From Dromaius novaehollandiae (lineage: Eukaryota > Chordata > Aves > Casuariiformes > Dromaiidae), in NCBI RefSeq assembly GCF_036370855.1, contig NC_088105.1, positions 7,879,619 through 7,943,618 of the forward strand: a stretch of 64,000 nucleotides of DNA, written 5' to 3'. Shown here one piece after another: positions 40,301 through 50,600 of this stretch (positions are counted from its first letter, which is position 1; each line of letters starts with the position of its first letter). Below the pieces are notes generated by a model, which ran no database searches, was not told the DNA's origin, and saw nothing but the letters and a program-made list of their open reading frames with translations. The position numbers and the translations under genes were made by a program.

Positions 40301-43300
40301 TACCCAAACATCCTGTATCCTGCTGTTGTGGAATATACCCCTTGGTGCAGAACTGCTTCAGGAGCAGTCCTTTCATTTTCACAGCACTTTCTAAGCCTCG
40401 CAGCATTGCTGGCACATTTTTGAGGCTCATCAGCTTCTTACTGTCTCCCTGAAATAACAGTTGCAGAAAGTGAGAATTGACCGCTCAGTTCAATAAAGAT
40501 TAAGTTTGATGATTTCAGTACCCCTGTTGTTAACTTTATAGTTGCTGCTGAGTTTAACACAAATCTTATGAATGTATTTACACCACAATGCAAATGACCT
40601 CCTCCGTTTCCACAGGCGCAAAGCCAGTTACCAATGGCTAGGTCTCTAGAAAACTAGTCTTCCACTTTCAGTTTTTACAATGGGGAACATGGAGAAATGC
40701 AGTCCTTAACTGATGACTGTGCTACAGTTACAACACAAAAAAGATCTCAGCTGGTTTTGACCCCACAGCTCAGCACACTTTTGGGGGTGATAAAGCAACA
40801 CACTAATTCAGGTTCACCTTCAGGGCTTTGCAGGTGTAGTACCCCACTGTGCCCACACAGATAAAATCACTCCTGACAGAGGTAAGCGTAGTCAAAGCTT
40901 CCAGCCACCTTCCTGAAAAACATCTAGTTGTTAGCTACTGTCAACATCAAAACCTGAACTCTATTAAACTGCACACACGATGATAACTTTAAAAGAAAGT
41001 TAATAAACAGGAGCTACAGAACTGATACAATCCTTCCACGCTGAATTTGGCACAATGCACTTAAGGGCTCTAACTCATGCTCCCTCCCACGGAGCTGCAG
41101 CGGTGGTCCCAGCCGAGCATGGTCATCCCACCGTCGAGCTGCCGAGCTGGTGTACAAATGCCCTGAAGTCACATTTCAAATACCACACCAGTCTCCGAAC
41201 TGCAATGCTTTAGGAGTCAGCACAGGTCTGCTTCCGCTGGGAAACCAACGGGCCACCTCTGGCCCGACAGCGAGCTGGGGATGAGGGCATTTTTGCAATT
41301 TTGCCAGCAGAAAACCCCAAAACCTGCTCATCGGCTTCTTGGATTGCCAGGTTGCTTTGACAAAGCGTTAGAGGATCTAAGAAGCTTCTCCCAATAATTT
41401 AAGTAGCACCTTACAGTGTATTTGGCTCAATTCTGTAGAACGGGTGTGCTGCCTTCCCCGAGCTGCTGAGATCACAGCAACGTAGCCGCTTCGCCACCTT
41501 TCTCTTCAGCATACAACATACCTACTATCAGTCACGCTGATCAACATAAGTGGTATTATTCTAATGAGTTTATATTGGGGGAGCAATTCTGAGAATATCA
41601 GATCATGAAACATGCTTGTTTTTCAATGTTTCCATCATCACAGAGACACATTAGCAATAAAAATGCCTCGGCCACTTATCAATTGCCATAGCGAGGCTGG
41701 CCACACGCAGCAGTGATACAGTCTTCTTGGTGAGAATAAAAGATATAGAAAATAACCTCTACTTGGTTATTAATAAACAGAAAAATAACTCCCCCACACC
41801 ATTTGAAAGACGAAAGACTGAAGCAATCTTATCTGTGACTGAGTTAATATCTACAATAAGTATGTAGAAACAAAACTGTTAAATTTGGCAGGCTAACAGC
41901 TTTGGTCTAAAGCTGGCTGATAGCTAACAATAATTTGTGTTTTAAGGACTCTCTTAAATAAAACTGTACATTTTATAAATAGTACTCAACTAGCAAAAGT
42001 TTAAACCCAGTAATCATCCAAAATAATTTAATTTTATCCCAGAGAGGTGAACACTAAAGAACGGATTAGGTTTTTAATTATGCAGAATAGTACTGCTAAC
42101 TCCCAGCTGTTCAACAAGAGAGCTCCACAACCCAGAAGTGGCGGGGGGAGGCAGGCAGGGATAATTCCTCAAATATTTCTCCACTGCAACAAGTCTAAGC
42201 AGCTCCATAATACTGAACTCCGTTCATTCCTCAGAAAATTAGGAATTTACGGTCAGTTTCAGAGGTCACCGATTTTCACCCACGATCAAAACCAAGTTTG
42301 GAGAAGGGATGCTGTTGAGCCTAATCTTTCCTCTCTATTTGCATCAATATCAAACTGCTATTCATTGAGTCAAAAATAGATAAAGCAGGAAGGAAGATTC
42401 AAATTAAGTAAAAAAGGTGAAAAGAAACCTTTCACTCTGATACTTCTTTCACAAATGTTCTGGGTATTGGTGCTTCATTAAGACCAGAGCCAGGGCTGCT
42501 TTTAAGAAAAACACCCCTGAGCAGTTGCAGACTTATCTCCCATTTTTGAGGCTCCCTTTTCTCCATGCCTTTGTCTTTTTCCACTGCGATTTTTTTCTAG
42601 GCAAGGGAAAGAAAAATGTTTAAAGGAAGCTGAAGTAATTCAGGTATCCCAACATCTTTTTCACGTGTAGGAGTGATGTCTTGAGCCCTGAAAATTTCAG
42701 GGTCCTGCTCCGATCACACAAGATGCCCAAGCAAGTCTTTCTGCTCAACGTGTTTCAGTGCATCATTCTTAAGACACAAAGTGCCATTGATAAAGGCAGA
42801 AGCATACAATTTATTCCACTGAAGCTTGCGCTATACTTTAAGACACGACGGGGAGTGCTTTTCTTGGCAATTGCAGCAAGGCTGGTATTTTAAAGCTATG
42901 ATGCCAAAGGTCCAAATTTTAGCCACCCAAGAAGTAAAAAACCCTCCTGAAATGCAAAATTCATGTGCCATTATTATTACGAAGCTGACTGCAGAAAATA
43001 ATGAAACATTTACTAAACACTACAGGTAACCTAATTCACCAGCCAAAAAGCTCCACAGAAGCTCTAAACTTACTTAAACATCATCACTTAAGTTTGCCGT
43101 AGCACAGCCAGGTCCAGCCAAAAAGCTTCCTACCCGACAGTCTGCATCGTGCTAACGTCTGTCCAGTGCAAATACAGATCAAGTAGTTGAGCGTTTCCCC
43201 CCATCTCCCCACCGTTCACAGAGCTAATCCTTCAAATAAGTGTATCTTTTAACGTTACAAGATACTGCTTATTGATTTACGTTGCTTTCAAAGGAAGAAC

Positions 43301-44750
43301 CTCTTAGCTGAGTTGTCGAACACAGTCTCTGAGCTTGACGTGATGCACAAAAACGTCAAATTATCTCACTGCAAAAGTTGTTAATGAAAACACAGAGGAA
43401 TGCAAATGAGAGTACTTCTACAGGGAACTCCTATGACAAATCAAGCCGTTGTCACAGAATGAGTGACAGATTTGATTAAAGAATTTTCCCCAAGCAAAAA
43501 TGATTTTAGCTGTGCACCACTCACGTTTTTTTTTCAAATGCCAGAGATTTCCTTTAATCCTTAAAAGCCTGCGCGCAATGCAGTTATTGCACAGACGGAA
43601 TCACAACCACTTCCAAACAGCACTGGATTATGACTTATCATACTGGAAATCGCTTTGCTCCGCTAGTTACCCCCTGGATTTCTGCAGAATTAGGCATCTG
43701 ACCCACCTATTTCCCCCAGAAGACAGTCAGGAAAACCAGCAGCAAGCTTACTGAAAGCCCCACGGAGAAAAACACCGCTCGGAGCGCCCGCCTCACGGAC
43801 ACGCTGCGCTGCGGGCCAGGCCAAGGGAGGCAACGGGCTTCCGAGGGCCAGCTCCGGGGTCGAGGCCGGCGGAGCCAGCCGCGAGGTCCCGACGGGACGC
43901 GGCGAGGGCGAGCGGGGCACACGAGCGGCTGCGGCCCCCGGGGAACGACGGCACCTCCACAGCCGGGGCGGCCGAAGGGGAACAAAAGGCCGGGAGGGAG
44001 CGGGAATTCACGCCGAGCGTGGCACCGGCCCCGGGGACGGTTCACGGCGATGGCAACGGCTCCCTTCCCCCCGCGCCCGGCGGGCGGCCGTTACCGCGCG
44101 CGCGGCCGTTGTGGCGGGCGGCCGTTGGGGTCCGGCGCCGCGCTCCGCCGCCCCCCGGCTCTTTGTGCGCCGCTGCCCCGCACCTCCGCGGCCACGCACC
44201 GCTCCCCCCCCCCCCCGCGGCGGGGCGGGCAGGGCTCCGCGGGGCCGGCGAGCGCCGCACAACTGCCGCGTACGCGCCGCGGGGCGCAGCGCGGCGGCGG
44301 CGGCAGAGGAAGGGGGGTCCCGCCGCGCCTCACGCCCCCGCTGCCAGCCGCGGCGGGGGGCAGCGCTGTCAGCGGCGCGGCGGAGCCCCCCGCCCCCTTT
44401 CCCAAGGGAAAGACGGCGCGGAGCCCCCCGGGACAAACGCCCGGAGCCTGGCGCAGCCGCAGCGGGACCCCCCCCCCGCTCCCCTCAGGGAGCGCGCAGC
44501 CCCTCGGGGACCCCCCGCCGCAGCCGGCGGCTCCGCGCCCGCCCAGCCCCACTAGGGGGAAGAGACCCGGCGGCAGCCGCCGCCGCCGCCGCCGCCGCCC
44601 CCCACGGCCGCGGCCCCGCGCTCACCGCCCGCCGCACCCCTCGGTGCCTGCCCGCCGCCGCCGCCGCCGCCGCCTCCCTTCGCCCTCTCTCGCCGCCGGA
44701 GGAGCCGCAGCCCCAGCAGCACAATATGGCGAGCGGCAGCCTCCGCAATG
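19259..44750 (-). CDS. RNF2: RNF2 / RING1B, PRC1 E3 ubiquitin ligase (complete)
   Basis: Gene-level entry. Coding exons on the minus strand, 5' to 3', are 27099-27185, 26774-26934, 25351-25566, 24195-24467, 22858-23029 and 19259-19360. They total 1,011 bases, that is 336 residues plus stop, the known length of vertebrate RNF2. RNF2 is the catalytic RING subunit of Polycomb repressive complex 1. With a PCGF partner and an E2 it monoubiquitinates histone H2A on Lys119 in the nucleus. The N-terminal RING (residues about 48-95) has the full set of zinc ligands: [17 protein letters not shown]. The C-terminal RAWUL (ubiquitin-like) domain, residues about 225-330, binds CBX and RYBP. A Ser/Asn-rich linker lies between. 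From memory, only about six residues differ from human, all in linker or surface positions. A 17 kb intron separates the first coding exon from the CpG-island first exon. The gene faces TRMT1L tail to tail, as in mammals. Confidence 0.97.
20560..20945 (+). pseudogene. ERV-L-like integrase remnant (broken)
   Basis: A retroviral integrase catalytic core can be read on the plus strand but not in a single frame. The first catalytic Asp codon is at 20613-20615 within a VDTYSGY-like segment. The second Asp codon is at 20729-20731 followed by QGSHFTG, and the catalytic Glu is at 20837-20839. The last two are in one frame and 35 residues apart, the canonical D-35-E spacing. The first is in another frame and too close to the second, so a deletion with a frameshift lies between. 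The copy is antisense within the last intron of RNF2. It is a dead endogenous element, not a functional enzyme. Confidence 0.85.
21040..21640 (+). pseudogene. dUTPase-like and C-terminal pol remnant of the same ERV
   Basis: Directly after the integrase remnant, the plus strand shows dUTPase-like motifs: [13 protein letters not shown] with the degenerate motif 2 ending in a TAA at 21180-21182, an AGIIDSN-like motif 3 near 21216 in another frame, and a GSFGSIG motif 5 near 21391. The frame then stays open to 21640 with a segment resembling the beta-rich C-terminal part of such polyproteins. An integrase followed by a dUTPase is the arrangement known for ERV-L (class III) elements. At least one frameshift and one stop show that it is inactive. 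Confidence 0.75.
22858..23029 (-). CDS. RNF2: RNF2 exon 6, RAWUL domain
   Basis: The acceptor GTTGTTGTTGCAG lies before 23029 and the donor ACT|GTAAGT after 22858. It encodes [20 protein letters not shown], then [16 protein letters not shown] and [13 protein letters not shown]. This is the ubiquitin-like fold that binds the CBX chromobox C-terminal motif or RYBP/YAF2. Confidence 0.96.
24195..24467 (-). CDS. RNF2: RNF2 exon 5, linker and RAWUL start
   Basis: The acceptor TATTTCTGATCAG lies before 24467 and the donor AG|GTAAAT after 24195. It encodes [19 protein letters not shown], a Ser/Asn-rich disordered linker, a possible nuclear signal around SNKRTKTS, and the RAWUL start [18 protein letters not shown]. 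Differences from the remembered human protein are TTV for AAM in the linker and Asn for Lys before DDS. Confidence 0.96.
24647..24659 (+). repeat. Poly(G) run of 13
   Basis: Thirteen consecutive G residues in the intron between RNF2 exons 4 and 5; on the RNF2 sense strand it is a C run. Confidence 0.95.
25351..25566 (-). CDS. RNF2: RNF2 exon 4, RING end and basic patch
   Basis: The acceptor CACATTTAG lies before 25566 and the donor AG|GTACGT after 25351. It starts [20 protein letters not shown], closing the RING with the last Cys pair and giving the Lys/Arg patch that contacts the nucleosome acidic patch. It then runs through [14 protein letters not shown] to IQAMNR. It carries Ser where human has Asn in the ARI-KHN segment. 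Confidence 0.97.
26774..26934 (-). CDS. RNF2: RNF2 exon 3, RING finger first part
   Basis: The acceptor TTACACTAG lies before 26934 and the donor GG|GTATGT after 26774. It encodes [20 protein letters not shown], then [20 protein letters not shown] and [14 protein letters not shown]. It supplies the first Cys pair and the Cys-His-Cys-Cys ligands of the C3HC4 RING. Confidence 0.97.
27099..27187 (-). CDS. RNF2: RNF2 exon 2, start codon
   Basis: The acceptor TTTTTGTTCCCAG lies just before base 27187 on the minus strand; two noncoding bases then precede the ATG at 27185-27183. It encodes [15 protein letters not shown] and [14 protein letters not shown], 29 residues, with the donor CAG|GTAATA. It contains the only ATG in frame with the conserved N terminus, so the start is secure, and the 5' UTR continues in a remote exon. 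Confidence 0.96.
31706..31809 (+). repeat. Direct repeat pair, offset 80 bases
   Basis: The imperfect 24-base unit at 31706-31729 (tcactgctg, three bases, cagtg, one base, taatt) recurs at 31786-31809. A companion motif gtcagg-accttgg near 31757 has a partner near 31829. Confidence 0.85.
32081..32220 (+). repeat. Direct repeat pair, 39-base unit, offset 101
   Basis: The sequence ctcgagctgtaactactg at 32081, running to 32119, recurs with few changes at 32182-32220. Both copies continue into cacgcg and an AT-rich end. Confidence 0.9.
32274..32355 (+). repeat. Polypyrimidine (CT-rich) tract
   Basis: About 80 bases of nearly uninterrupted C and T with TCTC runs, just after the LTR-like segment. 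Confidence 0.9.
32575..32593 (+). repeat. Poly(A) run of 19
   Basis: Nineteen consecutive A residues; could be a retroposition tail or simple slippage. Confidence 0.95.
38369..38388 (+). repeat. Poly(A) run of 20
   Basis: Twenty consecutive A residues in RNF2 intron 1, with no recognisable retroposed body in front. Confidence 0.95.
44576..44599. repeat. (GCC)8 trinucleotide repeat
   Basis: Eight uninterrupted GCC units (CGG-type on the RNF2 sense strand), just downstream of the 44626 donor candidate. Confidence 0.95.
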
Positions 44751-44760
44751 GAGCTCGGGA
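44626..44760 (-). other. RNF2: RNF2 noncoding exon 1 (candidate)
   Basis: Vertebrate RNF2 has a noncoding first exon, and the coding exon 2 here begins two bases before the ATG. On the minus strand a donor GCG|GTGAGC falls at 44626/44625, just downstream of a CGG-repeat tract. An alternative donor GCTGCG|GTAAGG lies at 44943/44942 and would give a first exon about 300 bases further upstream. The transcription start is not fixed by sequence. Confidence 0.45.
44654..44674. repeat. (GCC)7 trinucleotide repeat
   Basis: Seven uninterrupted GCC units; on the minus strand this is a CGG tract inside the candidate RNF2 5' UTR exon. Confidence 0.95.
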
Positions 44761-44904
44761 AATAGAGGGGAGTTACATATTCATGGCCGGGGCTGGGCCG
44801 GGGGAGCGCCGAGGGGGCTGCGAGACCGAGCCGCGCCGCGCCGCGCCCCCCCTCTCCTCCCCCGCGGCGGCCTGCGGGGCCGCTCGTCCCTCCGCCGCGG
44901 GGGC

Positions 44905-44922
44905 GGTCACGGTCACGGTCAC
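44905..44922. repeat. Three tandem GGTCAC hexamers
   Basis: Three perfect copies of ggtcac followed by gg. The unit contains the GGTCA nuclear-receptor half-site, spaced by one base. Any binding is inference. Confidence 0.9.
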
Positions 44923-45213
44923 GGCCGCCCTCCCCGCCTTACCGCAGCCCTGGCTCTCCTCGCCGCCGCGGCCCTGCCCCGCTCCGCCCCGCGCGGGGCC
45001 TGAGCCCCGGCCCCAGGCGACGCCGCAGGCCTGGAGCGGCACCAGCCGCCGCGGGGGTCGCCTGGCGGCCTGGGGCGGGGGGGGGGGGGCCGGGCCGCGG
45101 GGGCCTCGCCTCGGTGGGGTGCGGGACGCGGCGCCCCGGCGGCCGGAACCGCCGCCTTGTGCTGCGCCGCGTTGCGGTGGCGGCGCTCCCCTGCCCGGGT
45201 GCGGTGAGGTGCG

Positions 45214-45241
45214 CTCCCGGCTCCCGGCTCCCGGCTCCCGG
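45214..45241. repeat. Four tandem CTCCCGG heptamers
   Basis: Four perfect head-to-tail copies of ctcccgg near the right side of the CpG island. Confidence 0.95.
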
Positions 45242-47309
45242 CGCTGGGCAGGTTTGGCTCTTGGCCTTCGTGGGGAAGGGAGCGCGAGGCGTCAGCGAGG
45301 CAAAGCCAGGCTCCAGGCGGGAGTCAGCCGCGGCTTAACCTCAGAAATAAAACAAAGGCATGGTGCAGCTTTAATAGCCTTAAAGGTCAAAAGCTGAAGC
45401 AAAACTCCGTGTGCTTGGATTTGTTTTAAAATACGAAAGCGCACTTCGAATGTTTCTGAGCGTCCCAGATCTGCTTTGTGGGAACAGCGCGAAATGCGCG
45501 GGTCTCTCTCTGCGTTTGCGTTTTAAGCTTTGTTGCATGAAGACCTCAGTTCTTATGAGCTTGGGGTCTTCTGTGGTGTCCTTACTGGTGCTGGCATTAC
45601 CTGTTTTATGGTAAAAGCAAAGCGGTGCACGGTGCAGTTGAATCCGGCGTAAATAAAAAATTGCGATAAAGAGCATCATGTGAAATGTAAATTTGAATTA
45701 ATACTTTAGTCTTTAATGGTGTTGCAGATCATATAAGATTACTTAACATGGAATATTTCAAGCATTTTAAGTTTTCTCAGAGTGCTATAATTAATAATCT
45801 CATCATAGGACTTTATCGGTTAATATTCCCATTTAGGACATCTTCTTTGCAAAGCTTCATTTATTAAAAAAAAACCAGTAATAATCCAGCACGTACCAGG
45901 TTACTACTAGTGGTTCTCAGTAACTACTTTTATGTAGTATCTTTCATTGCGCGCACACACCTTGGGACTTACAAAACAGCCTATATAATTAAATCCTCAC
46001 AAGTGCCTGATGGGGTAGTCAGCAATAACATTTCTGTTTTCCAAGTGCAGTCAAATGGCTCAGCTAAATCTTAGAGGGAGTAAAGTACGACTGGGGATAG
46101 GGTTTAACAGTCATCTCTTGTTCCTGGTTTGTTGGCTTGTTTCTTTTTTGAAAGGTATTGTTATTGTATAACACTCAACTCGAATAATAAGCATATCTTA
46201 CAATCAAAGCTCGCAGTCAAGAGAGAAGGTGAAGGGAGGCATCATAAAAGTCACGTAACGAGGGTGATTATCCCTCATTCAGATTTAGCGAATTAAAACG
46301 TGAGCCCTTTGCGCACGGTTAGACTTGTGGAAGTTCTGCTGGTGCACCGCTACGCGGGTTTCTTCTGTACGCCAGCGTTTTCCCAAAGCGGCTTACGTAC
46401 GACCCAGGACACAATGCAAGTGCCGCAGGCACGTGAGGCAGGTGTCAGAACAGTTTCTGCTGTCGTGGTTGGTTGTTCGTTTGCCTTTTAAAGCCCTTTT
46501 GTCTTCAAAATTTAAATAATTTCAAAAACAAGTGAATTATGGTGAGTTGTTTAAACAATAAAGTTGGAAGAGTGTGCAGAAAAGATGAAAACAAAATTCT
46601 GAGAAGTTACTCTATTTAGAGTGGAACTAGTCAGAACTAATGATTGAAGTTTTCCTGATGTTTCAGCAGTTTGGCAGTGACGGAGAAGGGAAGACTTCTC
46701 CGGTCAAGCTATTACTATTCCAGAAAGTGTCCTTTGGTGAAGTGTTTTACTCTCTGAGTATCTGCAATACTGTGGTGAGTGAAGTAGTTCTTATGTTGAT
46801 GTGCAACTGTCAGTAAAATTATTTGATTTCTTTCAAGAGGAAAGATGAATAGCAAAAAGCAAAACGAATGTTAGGTCACCGAATGTTGTAAAAATAAATT
46901 AAGTTTTGCAAAATGAAAGCACACCATTCTGAGGAAGGCAGGTCTCCAAAGGAAGATGGAGGGCAAGGTGAGTTTACCAAGCATCTGGTAAAATGCAAAA
47001 GTATGCAGTAGCATGTAAATTAACAAATAAACGATTAAAAACTGCTATGCTAGTTGCATTAGAAATGGATTGTCCAGTGAGGGAAGATTCATGTTCTCAG
47101 GGAACAATTCCGTGTAATGGTCTCCCATCAATTGTCTGTGGAAAATACAATTTAGAACTTAGGCATTAGACACACGTTTAATCCAAGTGGTTTGGGTGAA
47201 TGCTTCCATAACGCTGAAGGAAAACCAGATATTGAAGTGACAGTATTGCAGGAATTGTATGGCTCTGTGAAGGTTGTTTTGTTTTCAGTATCCTCAGCAA
47301 CAGTTGTGC

Positions 47310-47677
47310 CAGTGGTGTTCAGCCTGGGGCGGGGAAGGCTTTGAGGACCCGTGGCTGCAAGCCTGGGGAGACTGCTGAGGTTATGGAGCCAGGGTCTTCA
47401 CAGTACTGCATGGGGGAAGGTGAGAGACAGTGGACATGGACTGAACCAAGAAAGATTCAGGCTGGATAAAGAGAAAAACTTTTTACCCTTGAGGACAGTC
47501 GAGCAGTGGAAGAGGCTGCTCAGAGAGATTGTGCTGTCTCCATCCTTGGAGGTTTTCAAGGCCCAACTGGGTCCAGCTCTGAATGACCTGCTCTAACTGT
47601 GGCTTTGACCAGGAAGTTGGACAAGAGACCTCCTGAGGTCCCTTCCAATCTGAATTTTTCCATCATTCTATGATTTT
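47310..47677 (+). mobile_element. CR1 LINE 3'-end fragment
   Basis: About 370 bases matching the typical 5'-truncated avian CR1. It has segments like gaggctgctcagagagat, ggaggttttcaaggcc and gaggtcccttccaatctgaa, and closes with the 3'-terminal cattctatgatttt. The apparent 81-residue open frame at 47351-47596 is the degraded CR1 end, not a gene. Confidence 0.9.
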
Positions 47678-50600
47678 ACGCTCACAGCGTGGGCACAAAA
47701 GTCTGGGATGTGGAAAATATTGTATTTCAAACCTCTGAGTTTGTGAGCATTTTTGCTCTCTGCAGCTCTCTCTGTAGTAGGTAGAAAACAAGGTGCAGCA
47801 TGATAGCTGGAATAGCTTTCATTAGCTTGTGGCTTCCACAGTTCATAGTGTAATGGAAACGTTTCTTCTTCCCTTGCAGCTGCAAAATAACAGTAAATTA
47901 CTCCAGTCAACTGAGACATGCTGTTTCCATGTCCTCCTTCTAGGTAAAATATTTATTACCCATTAAAGCGATTGAAGGCCACCCATCCATTGCCTTTTAG
48001 AAACCAGCATAAAGAGGTAAGACAAGGCAAATAAAGTACTCCCATTTTACAAGTCTGGAGGTAGAGAATTGTAAATAAGAAAAGTTTGGAGAAACTAGGA
48101 AATGTTCCTGCTGGTGTGCTACTGTGCTGTGGTACATTATACTAAAGGAAGATGAGTGTATAAATGACAGGGAAAAATAAACTGGTAGTGGATTGTAAAG
48201 ACGAGGTAAGGTAATTCCTGGGGTCCCAGGTAGGCTGTGACTTGTCTGCCCTAGCATTACTAAAATACTCTGTCCTTTCTCCTATGTTGGCTGCTCCTGT
48301 CAAATGTAAGAAGAGAAATTTCCAAGGCATATACCCTTCATGCAGGTTACGGAGCATATACCCTTCCTTGGATCAAATCAGATAACAGGGAGGCAGGAAG
48401 AAAGAGGGCTGGGATTGTTCTTCTGATCCAACACTGGCTCAGGATTGATGGTTTTGCTACAATTTAAAATTTAGATTCTTTGAAAATAAAGCAGAGGCAA
48501 GCAAGTTACTTGATCTTTAGTTAGCAATGGTTAACAATGAAGATTGTTCAAAATCATGAGTGGGAATGGAGGGAAATTAGACAATATCACTCAGCACAAA
48601 ATGTGTTGTATTTGATCACATTTTGGAAGTTCAGGATACAAGAAAACCCTCCGTATACACATGTGATAGTAGTATTTAGTCCAGGTTCAGTACTAAAAAA
48701 AAAAAAAGGTACCTTAACAATAAATTCTTGTTTGACAGTGATATCTTGAACTAACAAAGATGGCTGGCACAGGCAGACCGACTGATACGACATTTCTGCA
48801 ATGCGGTTGTAACTCTGCTAGAGCTGTGGCAATCCGGTGGAAACATCCAGCGGCAATTCAGAGGAAAAGCTCTTCACTGGATCATGAGAGATCTGCACAC
48901 AGGTTTGGTAAAGGCAGGAATTAAGCCCTTCCATCAAGTAATAGTTCACTTTCAGGAAGACATGGTGTTTGAAGTAGGGCTTTCTGGCTGTGGATGTGTT
49001 TACTAGACCTAAAGTAATTGGTGATAGAGGGAATCTTTCATAACGAGGCAGAAGTTACGCCACTTCGTGCAACATTCAAGTGTTTTGTCAGGCGGGAATC
49101 TGGAAGATAAGTAGCCGGAGTTACCTTGGACATGTTTGCTAACAGTGTAGTAGGTTATGTTCAGCAGTAATAACCATCTGGAGACTTAGGCTTATCATTT
49201 ATTTCAATAGTGGGTCACTTATTCAGGACACCTCTTTGTGTATGTGATGAAAAGAAGGCAATGTGTGTCAGACACAGCTCAGCTATAATCTAGATTAATT
49301 TCCTGGACTGATAAGTAACGTAATACCTCAGTAATGTATATCTCAGAACTTTGAAAATAAAGTGGCTTTATTTTGAGACTTTCCTACAAAACTGAGTGAG
49401 AAGGAGAAAGCCACGGCATATTAACTATGCACAGGGGCAGATGTGCATAAATGGGAATATGTAGGAGAATCCTTGTTATTCAGAGGTCACAGTGCACAAA
49501 TTAGGGATTCTTTCTTTGTCAGCTTTCTACCTTTGGAAAAGAAATCTTCCATGAAAGACTGCGGAATCTTCAGTATTCACATCCCATCATTATAAAGTTC
49601 TTGCTTTAAAAAGGGTCACGGAAGACCTGGATGTAGCCAGCATCTGGGCAATTGATGCTGATCCAAGAGGGAAAGATTAGACTAAAAATAGCGGTTCTAA
49701 GTCCTGAATATGCTAGGAGTAGCAGAGATAGGAGCACACAGTAACGTAGTGGATCTTGCTTAGGGAGGAGGAAGGATTTGTTTTTCTCCTCCAATGTATC
49801 CTAAAAATGTTGATGTATCTGAGCCTAGTATAGCCTTCATCAACTCTTGACTGCAATGCACTCAAAGCAGTGTGCAGGATGGCAACAGACGTGGAGCAAT
49901 CAGGCATGAAATCTTTTACCAGCTTTGATAGGAACAGTATCAGGTCAAATTCTCTACTGCAAGTAGCTTATGAGCATGCAAAGGTAGGAGAGAGTGGAAG
50001 AAAAAGTATCTCAATTCTAAACAGCCAATATAGTCTGATAGTTTTGGTAGTTGTATAGGCATGAGCTATTCCAGTGTAAATACAAGCCAAATAACCATAC
50101 AACTGTGCCCGATGAACAACAGCAGTACAGTGGTATCAGTAACTAGTAGTAATTCAGCAATATTTAGTATTTTCCAGTCAGTGTTTTCATAACACTATTA
50201 AACTGTGTGCTTCTGAAAGTAATCACATCAGCAAAGTAAAATCAGAAGTTGAAAGTACCCAAGAACTTGCTGCAAGATAACATTGGCTACTTCATAAAAT
50301 GAGGATTTGCAGGCGGTGACAAAAGGATTTTGCCAATTTCAAAAAATGAAATATGGTTCAAAATAGCAAACCTCCAAATTACAGAAATGGCAATATAAAC
50401 AAAAAAGTTAGTATGTGAAATTCAGATTCTTAAACGTTTAAAAGGGCGTAACACCAAACTCACTTAGACTGAACAAAGTATTTTTACAAAATCTATGGCC
50501 TTAGGTATGTGCTAGAAAATGCATAGTGGTTTCAGAATATTCATACTTTAAGCAGAAAATGTGTGTTTCCTTAGTTTGTGAAATGTCTGTCAGGCATATT

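Larger units (their letters stand above)
27188..43760 (-). other. RNF2: RNF2 intron 1 (long, mostly unique)
   Basis: About 17 kb between the candidate first exon and the start-codon exon. Apart from the LTR-like segment at 31.5-32.3 kb, a GC-rich poly(A)-ended block at 33.44-33.77 kb, and simple runs (20 A at 38369-38388), I see no repeat family or coding exon. Short open frames in it lack domains. Confidence 0.7.
43760..45340 (-). promoter_or_regulatory. RNF2: CpG-island promoter of RNF2
   Basis: About 1.6 kb of very GC- and CpG-rich DNA in otherwise AT-rich sequence, at the expected 5' end of RNF2. There is no evident TATA box. It contains two pure GCC tracts (44576-44599 and 44654-44674), homopolymer C and G runs, three ggtcac units at 44905-44922, four ctcccgg units at 45214-45241, and a YY1-like AATATGGCG at 44723-44731. 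CpG islands of this type often fire in both directions. Confidence 0.85.

Noticed and set aside
44019..45397. Long open frames of up to 428 codons on both strands in the CpG island.
   Set aside because: They are overlapping frames of Arg/Pro/Ala/Gly-rich low complexity, caused by the absence of AT-rich stop codons in very GC-rich DNA, and show no domain or splice structure.
47351..47596. 81-codon open frame on the plus strand.
   Set aside because: It lies inside a CR1 LINE 3' end.
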